Assembly: GCA_025363795.1 (NCBI GenBank) | Contig: JANYLE010000198.1 | Span: 1-11,070, forward strand | Direction: 5' to 3' | Length of the DNA stretch: 11,070 bases | Source of the DNA: Mariniphaga sp. | Lineage (GTDB): Bacteria; Bacteroidota; Bacteroidia; Bacteroidales; Prolixibacteraceae | Shown: piece after piece, positions 1 through 7,202 of the stretch | How the letters are laid out: the number at the start of each line of letters is the position of its first letter | How positions within the stretch are numbered: position 1 is the stretch's first letter | Notes under the pieces: model-generated | What the model saw: only the letters and a program-made list of their open reading frames with translations | Told to the model about the DNA's origin: nothing | Databases searched by the model: none | Translations under genes and position numbers: made by a program

Positions 1-860
1 GTAGGATGATCGTGGGTCGTAGGAACAGTTGTTTCGATGCAACCACCCTGATCAACTGCAACGTCAATCATAACAGTCCCTGGCTCCATCGTTTTGAGCA
101 TGTCTTTGGTAATCAAAAAAGGAGCTCTTGTGCCAGGAATAAGGACTGCACCTACAATCACATCACTCACTCTGACCTGTGCCCTTATATTATAATCATT
201 TGACATCATGGTCTTCACGTTGGCTGGCATAATATCATCCAGGTATCTCAGGCGACGCAGGTTAACATCCATAATTGTAACATCAGCACCCAGACCAGCC
301 GCCATTTTAGCAGCTTCTGTTCCAACAATACCACCACCTAAAATTAAAACCTTAGCAGGAAGAACTCCGGGAACACCTCCGAGCAACATTCCACGTCCGC
401 CAAAAGTTTTTTCAAGATACTTGGCGCCTTCATGGATTGACATCCTTCCGGCTACTTCCGACATAGGGATCAGCAAAGGAAGAGAATGATCGTCCAATTC
501 AACAGTTTCGTAGGCAAGACATACCGCTTTGCGACTGATCATTGCATTGGTAAGTGCTTCTCCCGAGGCAAAGTGGAAATACGTATACACCAGCTGACCT
601 TCTTTTATAAGATCGTATTCTGATGCAATTGGTTCTTTCACTTTCATGATCATTTCCGCGATAGCATAAACTTCCTCAATTGAGGATAGAATTTTGGCTC
701 CTGCAGTCACATATTCAGCATCGGCAAAACCACTGCCATTTCCAGCTGTTGCCTGAACATAGACTACATTGTTCCTTTTAACTAACTCTGCAGCACCGGC
801 TGGGGTAAGCGCAACACGGTTTTCGTTATTCTTAATCTCTTTTGGTACACCTATAATCAT
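1..860 (-). CDS. ald: Alanine dehydrogenase, N-terminal 286 residues (cut by the window edge)
   Basis: This enzyme catalyses NAD-dependent, reversible deamination of L-alanine to pyruvate and ammonium in the cytoplasm. The reading frame is open from an ATG at 858-860 to the window edge, giving 286 residues of a family usually near 370. It starts MIIGVPKEIKNNENRVALTP. Residues known to act in this family fall at the expected numbers: Arg15 and Lys75 (substrate binding), His96 in YTYFHFA (catalysis) and Asp270 in IDVAVDQGGC. The Rossmann glycine motif GGGIVG is at 175-180, and the PTTHDHPT segment is at 280-287. Only the C-terminal end is missing. The related transhydrogenase alpha subunit is less likely, because the PTTHD segment and overall spacing fit alanine dehydrogenase. 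The gene diverges from the aminotransferase at 1094 and has its own promoter-like element at 883-890. Identification is secure. Confidence 0.95.
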   Translation of the reverse strand, partial: MIIGVPKEIKNNENRVALTPAGAAELVKRNNVVYVQATAGNGSGFADAEYVTAGAKILSSIEEVYAIAEMIMKVKEPIASEYDLIKEGQLVYTYFHFASGEALTNAMISRKAVCLAYETVELDDHSLPLLIPMSEVAGRMSIHEGAKYLEKTFGGRGMLLGGVPGVLPAKVLILGGGIVGTEAAKMAAGLGADVTIMDVNLRRLRYLDDIMPANVKTMMSNDYNIRAQVRVSDVIVGAVLIPGTRAPFLITKDMLKTMEPGTVMIDVAVDQGGCIETTVPTTHDHP

Positions 861-882
861 AATTGAAATTTTTTATTTTGGT

Positions 883-890
883 CAAAAATA
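883..890 (-). promoter_or_regulatory. Bacteroidota-type -7 element for alanine dehydrogenase
   Basis: Read on the minus strand this is TATTTTTG, matching the Bacteroidota -7 consensus TAnnTTTG. It lies 22 bases before the ald start, so the leader would be very short. No TTTG -33 box is seen at the usual spacing, so the call rests on the -7 match and position alone. Confidence 0.45.
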
Positions 891-918
891 AAAAAAACTT
901 ACAATACGAATCATGATT

Positions 919-942
919 AAAGTCCATATATTCAAGGACTTT
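919..942. other. Inverted repeat between divergent ald and aminotransferase genes
   Basis: AAAGTCC at 919-925 is the exact reverse complement of GGACTTT at 936-942, with a 10-base A/T-rich spacer. It sits upstream of the ald -7 element, in the 233-base divergent intergenic region. It has no convincing T-run, so an operator-like site is as plausible as a hairpin. Apart from this and the two -7 elements I see nothing else in 861-1093. Confidence 0.35.
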
Positions 943-1059
943 TAGCGATATATCCAAATGAAATAAAAGAATCGGTTTTTGGGAATATTTTCTATTAATA
1001 GATACAATTTCTTAATGAAAAGAAAGCAAATTCATCCAAAAAGCGAATAATTATAATCG

Positions 1060-1067
1060 TATCTTTG
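1060..1067 (+). promoter_or_regulatory. Bacteroidota-type -7 element for the aminotransferase
   Basis: TATCTTTG matches the TAnnTTTG consensus exactly and is followed by CAA, a common context in this phylum. It ends 26 bases before the ATG at 1094. No -33 TTTG is visible at 19-21 bases upstream. Confidence 0.6.
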
Positions 1068-1093
1068 CAACTCGTCAAAAAAGAAAATACAGA

Positions 1094-2293
1094 ATGCCTA
1101 AAATTTCGAACAGGGGAGAATTATTACCCGAATCGGCAATACGCAAACTGGTGCCGTATTCCGAAAAAGCAAAAGCGTTGGGAAGAAAGGTTTACCACCT
1201 GAATATTGGTCAGCCGGATATTAAAACTCCTCCGCATGCCATTGAACGTATCAGAAATTTCGATTTCGAATTAATTCCTTACGGCCATTCATTCGGCAAC
1301 GATTCATACCGCACGAAGCTTGCACAGTATTACCGGGATCGGAATCTGGAGGTTGATCCAGGCGAGATTCTGATTACAACCGGTGGATCAGAAGCCATAT
1401 CTTTTGCTTTTATGGTTTGTTTTAATCCGGGTGATGAAGTGATTGTCCCAGAGCCTTTTTATGCCAATTACCTCTCCTTTGCAATTGCCACAGATGTTGT
1501 AATTCACCCCATCACTTCCAATATTGAAAATGGATTTCAACTTCCTCCCATCGATGAATTCGAAAAGGTTATTAACGCACGTACAAAGGGAATATTTATC
1601 TGTAACCCCAACAATCCGACGGGGTATGTCTATACCAAAGAGGAACTTGAAAAATTAAAAGAACTGATTATCAAGTATGATCTGTACCTAATTGCAGATG
1701 AGGTATACAGCGAATTCGTTTACGACGGAAAAACACATCACTCGGTACTTGAACTCGAAGGAATAAGCGAGAATGTTATCATGATTGACTCGGTTTCCAA
1801 ACGTTTTAGTGCCTGTGGTATCCGTATTGGCTCATTGGTTTCGAAGAATAAGATGGTCATTAAATCGATCCTGAAATTAGCGATGGCAAGGCTCTGTCCT
1901 CCAATGTTGGGACAGGTGGTTGCAGAAGCGGCAGTCGATTCGCCACCCGAATATATGGAAGAGGTTTATAATGAATATTTAAACCGAAGGAATTTTTTCA
2001 TCAACGGCTTGAACGAAATTCCAGGAGTTTACTCCCCCATGCCAATGGGCGCTTTCTATTCGATTGTCAGATTGCCGATTGATGACAGCGACCGATTTTG
2101 CCAATGGATGCTTGAAGAGTTTGAATATAAAAATGCCACGGTGATGATGGCTCCGGCTTCCGGATTTTACTCCACCAAAGGAATCGGGAAAAATGAAGTC
2201 AGGGTTGCCTATGTATTGAACATTGACGACCTGAGAGAGGCTGTTGAATGTCTGAAAATGGCACTTCAGGTTTATCCGGGAAGAACGAATTAA
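1094..2293 (+). CDS. Pyridoxal-phosphate-dependent aminotransferase, class I/II (fold type I)
   Basis: This is a cytoplasmic transaminase of the aspartate/aromatic aminotransferase superfamily. It moves an amino group between an amino acid and a 2-oxo acid through PLP. In the 399-residue product: the N-terminal substrate loop NIGQPD at 37-42; phosphate-binding GGSEA at 97-101; NPNNPTG at 171-177, with Asn174 the expected cofactor-ring ligand; ADEVYSEF at 201-208, with Asp202 to the pyridine nitrogen and Tyr205; Lys236 in DSVSKRFSACGIRIG as the Schiff-base lysine; and Arg370 in NEVRVAY for the substrate carboxylate. Length is typical. The exact donor cannot be read from sequence; aspartate, alanine or aromatic residues are all possible. 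It stands alone behind its own promoter, divergent from ald; a shared role in amino-acid nitrogen flow is only an inference. Confidence 0.93.
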   Translation: MPKISNRGELLPESAIRKLVPYSEKAKALGRKVYHLNIGQPDIKTPPHAIERIRNFDFELIPYGHSFGNDSYRTKLAQYYRDRNLEVDPGEILITTGGSEAISFAFMVCFNPGDEVIVPEPFYANYLSFAIATDVVIHPITSNIENGFQLPPIDEFEKVINARTKGIFICNPNNPTGYVYTKEELEKLKELIIKYDLYLIADEVYSEFVYDGKTHHSVLELEGISENVIMIDSVSKRFSACGIRIGSLVSKNKMVIKSILKLAMARLCPPMLGQVVAEAAVDSPPEYMEEVYNEYLNRRNFFINGLNEIPGVYSPMPMGAFYSIVRLPIDDSDRFCQWMLEEFEYKNATVMMAPASGFYSTKGIGKNEVRVAYVLNIDDLREAVECLKMALQVYPGRTN

Positions 2294-2360
2294 TTTGACA
2301 ATTGGGCAATTCGGTGATGTGGGACATTCCGACAATTTAACCGATGGCTGGCAAATGAAA
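2294..2360. repeat. Degenerate 8-9 base repeat tract after the aminotransferase
   Basis: Just past the stop codon, short units resembling GACAATTGG, GCAATTCGG, TGATGTGG, GACATTCC, GACAATTTA and ACCGATGG follow one another with a period of about 8-9 bases. The pattern is strongly degenerate. It resembles the low-complexity intergenic tracts I associate with some Bacteroidota genomes, but this is visual pattern reading without statistics. No hairpin terminator for the aminotransferase was found here. Confidence 0.35.
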
Positions 2361-2389
2361 ACGGGTATCTTTTTAAAAATTTGGTACAT

Positions 2390-2414
2390 ATAATATTTAT
2401 ATCAAAAATATTAT
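2390..2414. other. Inverted repeat overlapping the thioredoxin-gene promoter
   Basis: ATAATATTT at 2390-2398 pairs exactly with AAATATTAT at 2406-2414 across a 7-base spacer. The right arm overlaps the first bases of the -7 element at 2412. It could be a repressor site or a weak terminator of the upstream gene. Because all arms are A/T only, chance is also possible. Confidence 0.3.
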
Positions 2415-2419
2415 CTTTG
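2412..2419 (+). promoter_or_regulatory. Bacteroidota-type -7 element for the thioredoxin-fold/GNAT pair
   Basis: TATCTTTG matches TAnnTTTG exactly and lies 55 bases before the start codon at 2475. The same octamer is used before the aminotransferase. There is a TTTG at 2380-2383, but its spacing of 28 bases is too long for the usual -33 box. Confidence 0.5.
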
Positions 2420-2474
2420 GTGTTTATGATAAATTACCAGGGATGAATATTTTTTAATCTAAATATACCAGCCA

Positions 2475-3803
2475 ATGAATCCTAATCCGCCTAAGTTCAA
2501 ATTCAGAAGTTCAATCTTATTTCTTCTTTTTATTGTGTCGCTTATATGCAATGCTGAAACGGTATTCGGACAGACCTTGACCTATAAAAATCTATGTCTT
2601 TCGGAAGCTTTGGCAAAAGCAAAAAAATCAAATCAAATTGTATTTGTACAATTAGAAAGCGATTGTGAGCCATGCAATTCAGTTGCCAATGAAGGGCTCT
2701 CGGGAGATGAAATTGGAGAGCTTTTTGAAAAATTTATCTGCATTAAAATTGGTTTCAACACGGAAGAATACAAAAAAATAATTTCTGACTACCGGATTTT
2801 TCCCAACCTTCCCTCCTCCCTGTTTGTCAATTCAGATGGCAATTACCTGGCATCACTTCTAAACTATAGCACAACCAACCGAAACGAATACATAAAACTG
2901 GCTGCCAATGCAATGGCCAATGAGAAAAATCCTCCTTTCAAAATATATACCGACAATTTATCGAATGGAAAGTTGGATAAGGAGTTACTGAAACAGTACA
3001 TCAGCAAATTAAATGAAAAGAATTTTAATATAGCTGATTTAACAGAAATCTATGCCGAAGCTCTTACTTTAAAGGAGTTTGAGGATACAACGGAATTAAA
3101 ATTTCTGATCAAAACAGCGCCAATCGTAAATTCCAAGTTGTATAAGCTTATCCGCAACAATAATGAATTGTTTCAAAAAGCATTCGGATCAATTCCTTTT
3201 GAAGAACGGGTAAGCATTAACCGGAAAGTATTTGCACGTTCAAAAGAAAAGGCGTTCTATGAAAAAGACCAGAATTACCTGTATGCGGTATCTTCCTTTC
3301 TGGTATCAACATACGACAAGGATTATAATGCGGCCCGGAAAGCAAGCACAAATCTTCTAATGGACTTTTATAAAGCAACTAAAGATTCATCGCAATATTT
3401 TTTACTTTCAAAGCAATATTATAACTCGAATATCAAATCACTTAAAATGGATTCTGTATGTAACGCAGAATTGAGCCAAACCATCAAACGCCCGGATGGC
3501 ATGATCATTAAAGGCGGGTCGCTATATCAATATGGAAATCAATTAAACAAAATGGCCTTTTCGCTTTTTGAGCTAAGTAGCGACAAGGAGTATCTTGGTT
3601 TTGCGCTTAAGCTTTCGGAGCAAACCCTAAGCTACAATTATCCGGCATATATCGATACCTATGCCCGGATTTTGTACAAGCTTGGTGGCAAAAAGGACGC
3701 CATCGACTGGCAACAAAAGGCGGTAGACCTTAGCGATTCGCTTCATCAGCCAAATAACGGATTAAATGAAGTGCTTGCAAAGATGAAAAATGGAACACTT
3801 TAA
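2475..3803 (+). CDS. Exported thioredoxin-fold protein with a long helical, TPR-like C-terminal part
   Basis: The 442-residue product begins with a basic stretch and a hydrophobic core (about residues 11-25), then a probable signal-peptidase I site ending FG/Q near 32-33. A lipoprotein reading at Cys25 (SLIC) is possible but a poor lipobox. Residues about 35-150 look like a thioredoxin fold: IVFVQLESDCEPC carries the redox pair Cys64/Cys67 (CEPC), and Pro113 in FPNLPSSLFV is the likely cis-proline. The remainder (about 155-442) is rich in Lys, Asn and Leu and appears helical. Its end, around YIDTYARILYKLGGKKDAIDWQQKAVDLSD, reads like a TPR unit. This suggests a periplasmic thiol-disulfide protein with a partner-binding tail; the substrate is unknown. 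Its last 14 bases overlap the next gene. Confidence 0.8.
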   Translation: MNPNPPKFKFRSSILFLLFIVSLICNAETVFGQTLTYKNLCLSEALAKAKKSNQIVFVQLESDCEPCNSVANEGLSGDEIGELFEKFICIKIGFNTEEYKKIISDYRIFPNLPSSLFVNSDGNYLASLLNYSTTNRNEYIKLAANAMANEKNPPFKIYTDNLSNGKLDKELLKQYISKLNEKNFNIADLTEIYAEALTLKEFEDTTELKFLIKTAPIVNSKLYKLIRNNNELFQKAFGSIPFEERVSINRKVFARSKEKAFYEKDQNYLYAVSSFLVSTYDKDYNAARKASTNLLMDFYKATKDSSQYFLLSKQYYNSNIKSLKMDSVCNAELSQTIKRPDGMIIKGGSLYQYGNQLNKMAFSLFELSSDKEYLGFALKLSEQTLSYNYPAYIDTYARILYKLGGKKDAIDWQQKAVDLSDSLHQPNNGLNEVLAKMKNGTL

Positions 3804-4320
3804 AATTCAACAAATTAAAAGTAAAGAGAATCGGTATTTTGCAGAATTCTGGAAGATATATTCAGCCAGTTTTCCGCTCAACGAACGAAGAGTATCGAAC
3901 CAGCAAACAGCCGTTTTTAAAAAGCAGGAATATCAGGTTGATATATATTTATCGGATAATCATGTTATTGGGTTTATTGCCTTCTGGACAACAACGGATT
4001 TCATTTACATTGAGCATTTAGCCATTGCACCTGAATTTCGGAGTAAGGGTTTTGGAAGTGCCATTTTAAAGCCATTTATTGAAAGGGAACCAGTCCCTGT
4101 GATTCTTGAAATTGAACCAATCATCAATGATCTTACCCGCAGGCGGTTAAAATTTTATGAATCTTTAGGTTTTGTCCAATATGATCACCCTCATTATCAA
4201 CCACCATATCACACATCAGATCAACCCCTTCATCTTGTGATTTTAACCTATCCAAATCAAATTAACGAAAACCTCTACCGTCAATTCACTAAATTCCAGA
4301 AAAATACAGTAATGAGTTAA
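3790..4320 (+). CDS. GNAT-family N-acetyltransferase
   Basis: This 176-residue cytoplasmic protein fits the GNAT fold. YIEHLAIAPEFRSKGFGSAIL at 73-93 contains strand beta-4 and the acetyl-CoA pyrophosphate loop RSKGFG at 84-89, the family's R/Q-x-x-G-x-G signature. RRLKFYESLGFV at about 117-128 is the usual C-terminal motif with the tyrosine that often acts as general acid. The acceptor could be a small amine, an aminoglycoside or a protein; sequence alone does not say. The ATG at 3790 lies inside the preceding thioredoxin-fold gene (14-base overlap, +1 frame), which points to co-transcription and probably translational coupling. A functional link between an exported redox protein and a cytoplasmic acetyltransferase is not obvious. 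Confidence 0.85.
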   Translation: MEHFKIQQIKSKENRYFAEFWKIYSASFPLNERRVSNQQTAVFKKQEYQVDIYLSDNHVIGFIAFWTTTDFIYIEHLAIAPEFRSKGFGSAILKPFIEREPVPVILEIEPIINDLTRRRLKFYESLGFVQYDHPHYQPPYHTSDQPLHLVILTYPNQINENLYRQFTKFQKNTVMS

Positions 4321-4371
4321 TGAAAGGTGAGTCCTGTAATTTGGAAATAATCCATTTTACTTGTAGGGAAA

Positions 4372-4385
4372 TACGCTTAAGCGTA
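4372..4385. promoter_or_regulatory. Perfect 14-base palindrome TACGCTTAAGCGTA
   Basis: This sequence equals its own reverse complement with no spacer, so it suits a dimeric DNA-binding protein better than a hairpin. It lies 52 bases after the GNAT stop and about 40 bases before the 21-bp repeat array. No gene start is near it, so its role is unclear. Confidence 0.35.
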
Positions 4386-4424
4386 ACGAATGAACTCAGC
4401 AAATATTAAATGATAGACAATCAA

Positions 4425-4715
4425 TGAAAAATGCTCTTCCGAAGGGCAATTTGGTGTTCTGAACTCCGGTAAAGGTGTTCCGATGGAGGAAATTGCTTCC
4501 CGAAACAGCAATCAGGGTGTTCTTTGGAGCAAATTTGGTGCTCAGAAAGGCAATTAGGTAGTTCCAAACGGCGAATTTGGTGCTCAGAGGAGCAATTTAA
4601 AAGTTATTTTGAGGAAATTTGGTGTTCCGAACAGCAATTTAATAGTTCCGAAGAGCAAATTGGTGTTCCGAACGCAAATTACAAGAGTTCAAAGGGAAAA
4701 GTTAATGCTCAGAAC
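4425..4715. repeat. Tandem array of about 14 degenerate 21-bp units
   Basis: Units start at 4425, 4446, 4467, 4488, 4508, 4529, 4550, 4571, 4592, 4613, 4634, 4655, 4674 and 4695. All are 21 bases except those at 4488 (20) and 4655 (19). The common pattern is GCAAATT or GCAATTT, then GGTG, then TTCCGAA. The best units (4613, 4655) carry GTTC-C-GAAC, a 9-base inverted repeat with one central base. From 4529 to 4694 two variants alternate: units with TTTGGTG at 4529, 4571, 4613 and 4655, and units with AGTT at 4550, 4592, 4634 and 4674. This gives a 42-bp higher-order period. The array fills most of the gene-free 4321-4757 region between the convergent GNAT gene and rimO. Because 21 is divisible by three, short frames open by default, so I do not regard it as coding. 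Confidence 0.85.
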
Positions 4716-4757
4716 TCCCGATTTTTCAAAATCCATTAATTATTAGGATATTAACCA

Positions 4758-6050
4758 TTAAATTAGCGCTCCGTAAAGATCAAAGTCTTCTGAACCAGTA
4801 ATTCTGACCAGGTAGAAATTGCCTATCTCCAGATCCTGATCAGCTGAAATCAGCACTTCGCCATCCACTTCGGGTGAATCGAATTCGGTACGTCCAATAA
4901 AATATTCTCCCTCCAACCGATCAATTACGACCTTTAAAGTATGACCTATTTTTGTGGCATTAATCTGGGCAGCAATCTGTTGCTGAATCTCCATTAATTC
5001 GTCGGCTCGTGCCTGCTTCACCTCCGTGGGAATTGTGTCCTCGTATTTTTCACCGGCAAAAGTATCCTCCTCATGGGAATAGGGGAAAACACCCAATCGT
5101 TCGAAACGCATTTCACGAACAAACGATTTCAACTCTTCAAAATCTTCCTCTGTTTCACCCGGATGCCCAACCAGCATTGTCGTGCGTAGATGAATCCCGG
5201 GTACCTCTTCTCTGATCCGGTTGATTAGATTGATTGTCTCTTTTTTGGTCGTATTGCGCCTCATGAGCTTCAATAACTTATCACTGCAATGCTGCAGTGC
5301 AATATCGAGATAGTTTGCCACATTGGGCTTCTGGTGCATTACGGGAAGCAAGTCGTATGGGAAATTGGACGGATATGCATAATGAAGCTTAATCCACTCA
5401 ATTCCTTCAATCTCTGACAATTCAGAAACCAACTGGGCAAGCCGGCTCTCTTTATAAAGATCAATTCCATAAAATGATAGATCCTGGGCAATGATCAGCA
5501 GCTCTTTTACCCCTTTTTGTGCAAGGCTTCGCGCTTCGGCAACCAACTCTTCAATAGGAATTGAGATATGCGCTCCCGTCATTCGCGGAATTGCGCAATA
5601 GGAACAGGTTCGATTGCATCCTTCAGATATTTTCAAATAGGCATAATGGGAAGGTGTCGTCAAATAACGTTGTCTGGACAAAGACAATTTGTAATCGGCC
5701 TTTAGATCCTCAACCATCTTACGAACCTGAAATTTACCGTAAAACCCATCCACTTCAGGAATTTCAGCAATTAAAGCATCCTTATACCGTTCTGACAAAC
5801 AGCCAAATACAAATATTTTATCGATTACGCCGCGTCTCTTCGCATCGGCATATTCCAATATTGTGTTTACTGACTCCTCTTTTGCATCAAGGATAAAACC
5901 ACAGGTATTAATGGCAACAATACGGGCATCCGAATCATCTGAATCATGAGCCACTTCGTAACCATTAGCCTGCATCTGGGACAGGAAAAGTTCAGAATCG
6001 ACAAGATTTTTTGAACATCCCAAGGTGATCACATTGATCTTCTTCTTCAT
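4758..6050 (-). CDS. rimO: Ribosomal protein S12 methylthiotransferase RimO
   Basis: This radical-SAM enzyme adds a methylthio group to the beta-carbon of a conserved aspartate in ribosomal protein uS12. The 430-residue product has the three family domains in order. The N-terminal UPF0004 domain begins with LGCSKNLVDSE, and Cys12, Cys50 and Cys84 bind the auxiliary [4Fe-4S] cluster. The radical-SAM domain has Cys145, Cys149 and Cys152 in GCNRTCSYC for the SAM-bound cluster. A C-terminal TRAM domain spans about 365-430. The LGCSKNLVDSE start and total length favour RimO over the tRNA enzyme MiaB. It follows ftsY in the same direction at 81 bases, with a terminator hairpin between them, so it may need its own promoter; I could not find a convincing one. 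No hairpin is seen after its stop. Confidence 0.96.
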   Translation of the reverse strand: MKKKINVITLGCSKNLVDSELFLSQMQANGYEVAHDSDDSDARIVAINTCGFILDAKEESVNTILEYADAKRRGVIDKIFVFGCLSERYKDALIAEIPEVDGFYGKFQVRKMVEDLKADYKLSLSRQRYLTTPSHYAYLKISEGCNRTCSYCAIPRMTGAHISIPIEELVAEARSLAQKGVKELLIIAQDLSFYGIDLYKESRLAQLVSELSEIEGIEWIKLHYAYPSNFPYDLLPVMHQKPNVANYLDIALQHCSDKLLKLMRRNTTKKETINLINRIREEVPGIHLRTTMLVGHPGETEEDFEELKSFVREMRFERLGVFPYSHEEDTFAGEKYEDTIPTEVKQARADELMEIQQQIAAQINATKIGHTLKVVIDRLEGEYFIGRTEFDSPEVDGEVLISADQDLEIGNFYLVRITGSEDFDLYGALI

Positions 6051-6077
6051 ATTTTAATATTTTTCAGTCAACTGCAT

Positions 6078-6107
6078 AAAAAACAAAAGGATGCACTATG
6101 GCATCCT
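6078..6107 (-). terminator. Intrinsic terminator after ftsY
   Basis: On the minus strand AGGATGC and GCATCCT (6088-6094 with 6101-6107) form a 7-bp stem with a 6-base loop, followed by a T-rich run (6078-6087). It lies 25 bases past the ftsY stop and separates ftsY from rimO. Confidence 0.75.
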
Positions 6108-6131
6108 GAAATCATGCAAATCGTGTATATT

Positions 6132-7079
6132 TCAATTAAACAACGAATTGACAAATTCGTTGCGGTGAAAAATCTGTAAATCATCGATTCCTTCACCGAC
6201 GCCAATATATTTTACCGGGATTTTAAACTGATCGGAGATTCCGATTACAACCCCGCCTTTTGCCGTTCCATCGAGTTTCGTCAATGCCAAGGCAGTTACT
6301 TCGGTCGAAAGGGTGAATTGCTTGGCCTGCTCAAAAGCATTTTGGCCAGTAGAACCATCAAGCACCAATAGCACTTCATCGGGAGCTGAAAGATAAACCT
6401 TTTGCATCACCTTCTTTATTTTCGAAAGCTCATTCATGAGGTTAATCTTGTTATGAAGACGGCCGGCAGTATCAATAATCACAACATCAGCGCCAACAGC
6501 TTTTGCCGATTGCAAGGTATCAAAGGCGACTGAAGCCGGATCCGAACCCATATTTTGGCGAATCAAAGGAACTCCTACCCTATCAGCCCAAATTTGCAAC
6601 TGGTCGATAGCAGCAGCCCTGAAGGTATCAGCGGCACCCAATACTACTTTTTTACCAGCACCTTTAAACTGGTGCGCCAGTTTTCCAATTGTAGTGGTCT
6701 TGCCCACGCCATTCACTCCAACAACCATTATTACATAAGGTTGCCCGGTTTTTGGAAGGTCAAAATCGGATACATCTGTTGTATTATTTTCAGAAAGTAA
6801 CGCAACAATTTCTTCCTTAAGAATCCGGTTCAACTCTGATGTACCCACATATTTATCAGTAGCCACCCTTTTTTGAATCCTTTCTATGATCTTCAATGTT
6901 GTTTTAACTCCAACATCTGATGAAATCAGGATCTCCTCGAGGTTGTCAAGAACTTCATCATCAACTGTGGTTTTCCCAACAATTGCCCGAGAGAGTTTTT
7001 TAAATACACTCTCCTTGGTTTTTTCAAGACCTTTGTCAAGACTCTCTTTCTTTGATCTGGTAAAACTGAATATTCCCAT
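6132..7079 (-). CDS. ftsY: Signal recognition particle receptor FtsY
   Basis: FtsY is the membrane-associated SRP GTPase that docks ribosome-nascent chain-SRP complexes at the translocon. The 315-residue product has a short N-terminal region (MGIFSF then basic and acidic residues), without the long acidic A domain of E. coli. The helical N domain (about 20-100) has DEVLDNLEEILISSDVG. The G domain carries GVNGVGKTTTIGKLA with the P-loop at 121-128, DTFRAAA at 151-157, DTAGR at 203-207, TKLDGTAKGG at 267-276 and the closing GVGEGIDDL at 293-301. These motifs, especially GVNGVGKT and the ending, distinguish it from the SRP54 partner Ffh, and no M domain follows. It lies 123 bases after the DUF4295 gene, with a terminator-like hairpin between, and is followed by another terminator. 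Confidence 0.97.
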   Translation of the reverse strand: MGIFSFTRSKKESLDKGLEKTKESVFKKLSRAIVGKTTVDDEVLDNLEEILISSDVGVKTTLKIIERIQKRVATDKYVGTSELNRILKEEIVALLSENNTTDVSDFDLPKTGQPYVIMVVGVNGVGKTTTIGKLAHQFKGAGKKVVLGAADTFRAAAIDQLQIWADRVGVPLIRQNMGSDPASVAFDTLQSAKAVGADVVIIDTAGRLHNKINLMNELSKIKKVMQKVYLSAPDEVLLVLDGSTGQNAFEQAKQFTLSTEVTALALTKLDGTAKGGVVIGISDQFKIPVKYIGVGEGIDDLQIFHRNEFVNSLFN

Positions 7080-7143
7080 AACAAAATGATATGAAGCAAC
7101 TTAAACTAAATAATTCAGAAAGGCGAAAAGTTGAAATATTGTT

Positions 7144-7183
7144 TATAAAAAAAGAGCTCCCATCAATAACGACGAAAGCTCTT
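7144..7183 (-). terminator. Intrinsic terminator after the rpmB-rpmG-DUF4295 unit
   Basis: On the minus strand AAGAGCT and AGCTCTT (7152-7158 with 7177-7183) form a 7-bp stem. The loop is 18 bases and the stem is followed by a T-run ending near 7144. The long loop weakens it, but its place 20 bases after the DUF4295 stop fits. Partial read-through into ftsY is possible. Confidence 0.65.
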
Positions 7184-7202
7184 CTCCTACATAAGATGTA
7201 GA

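Noticed and set aside
6..489. Plus-strand frames of 65 and 93 codons
   Set aside because: They lie opposite the alanine dehydrogenase gene, whose conserved residues fit the minus strand exactly.
1979..2389. Minus-strand 136-codon frame
   Set aside because: It is mostly antisense to the aminotransferase 3' end, and its start is in the degenerate repeat tract. No recognisable domain.
4425..4715. CRISPR array
   Set aside because: The 21-base units follow each other directly with no unique spacers, are degenerate, and there are no cas genes.
4524..4739. 71-codon frame with IWCSE repeats as a repeat protein
   Set aside because: It is a by-product of the 21-bp array, whose period is divisible by three. 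The other frames are also partly open, two units of 20 and 19 bases would break any long frame, and there is no promoter or leader.
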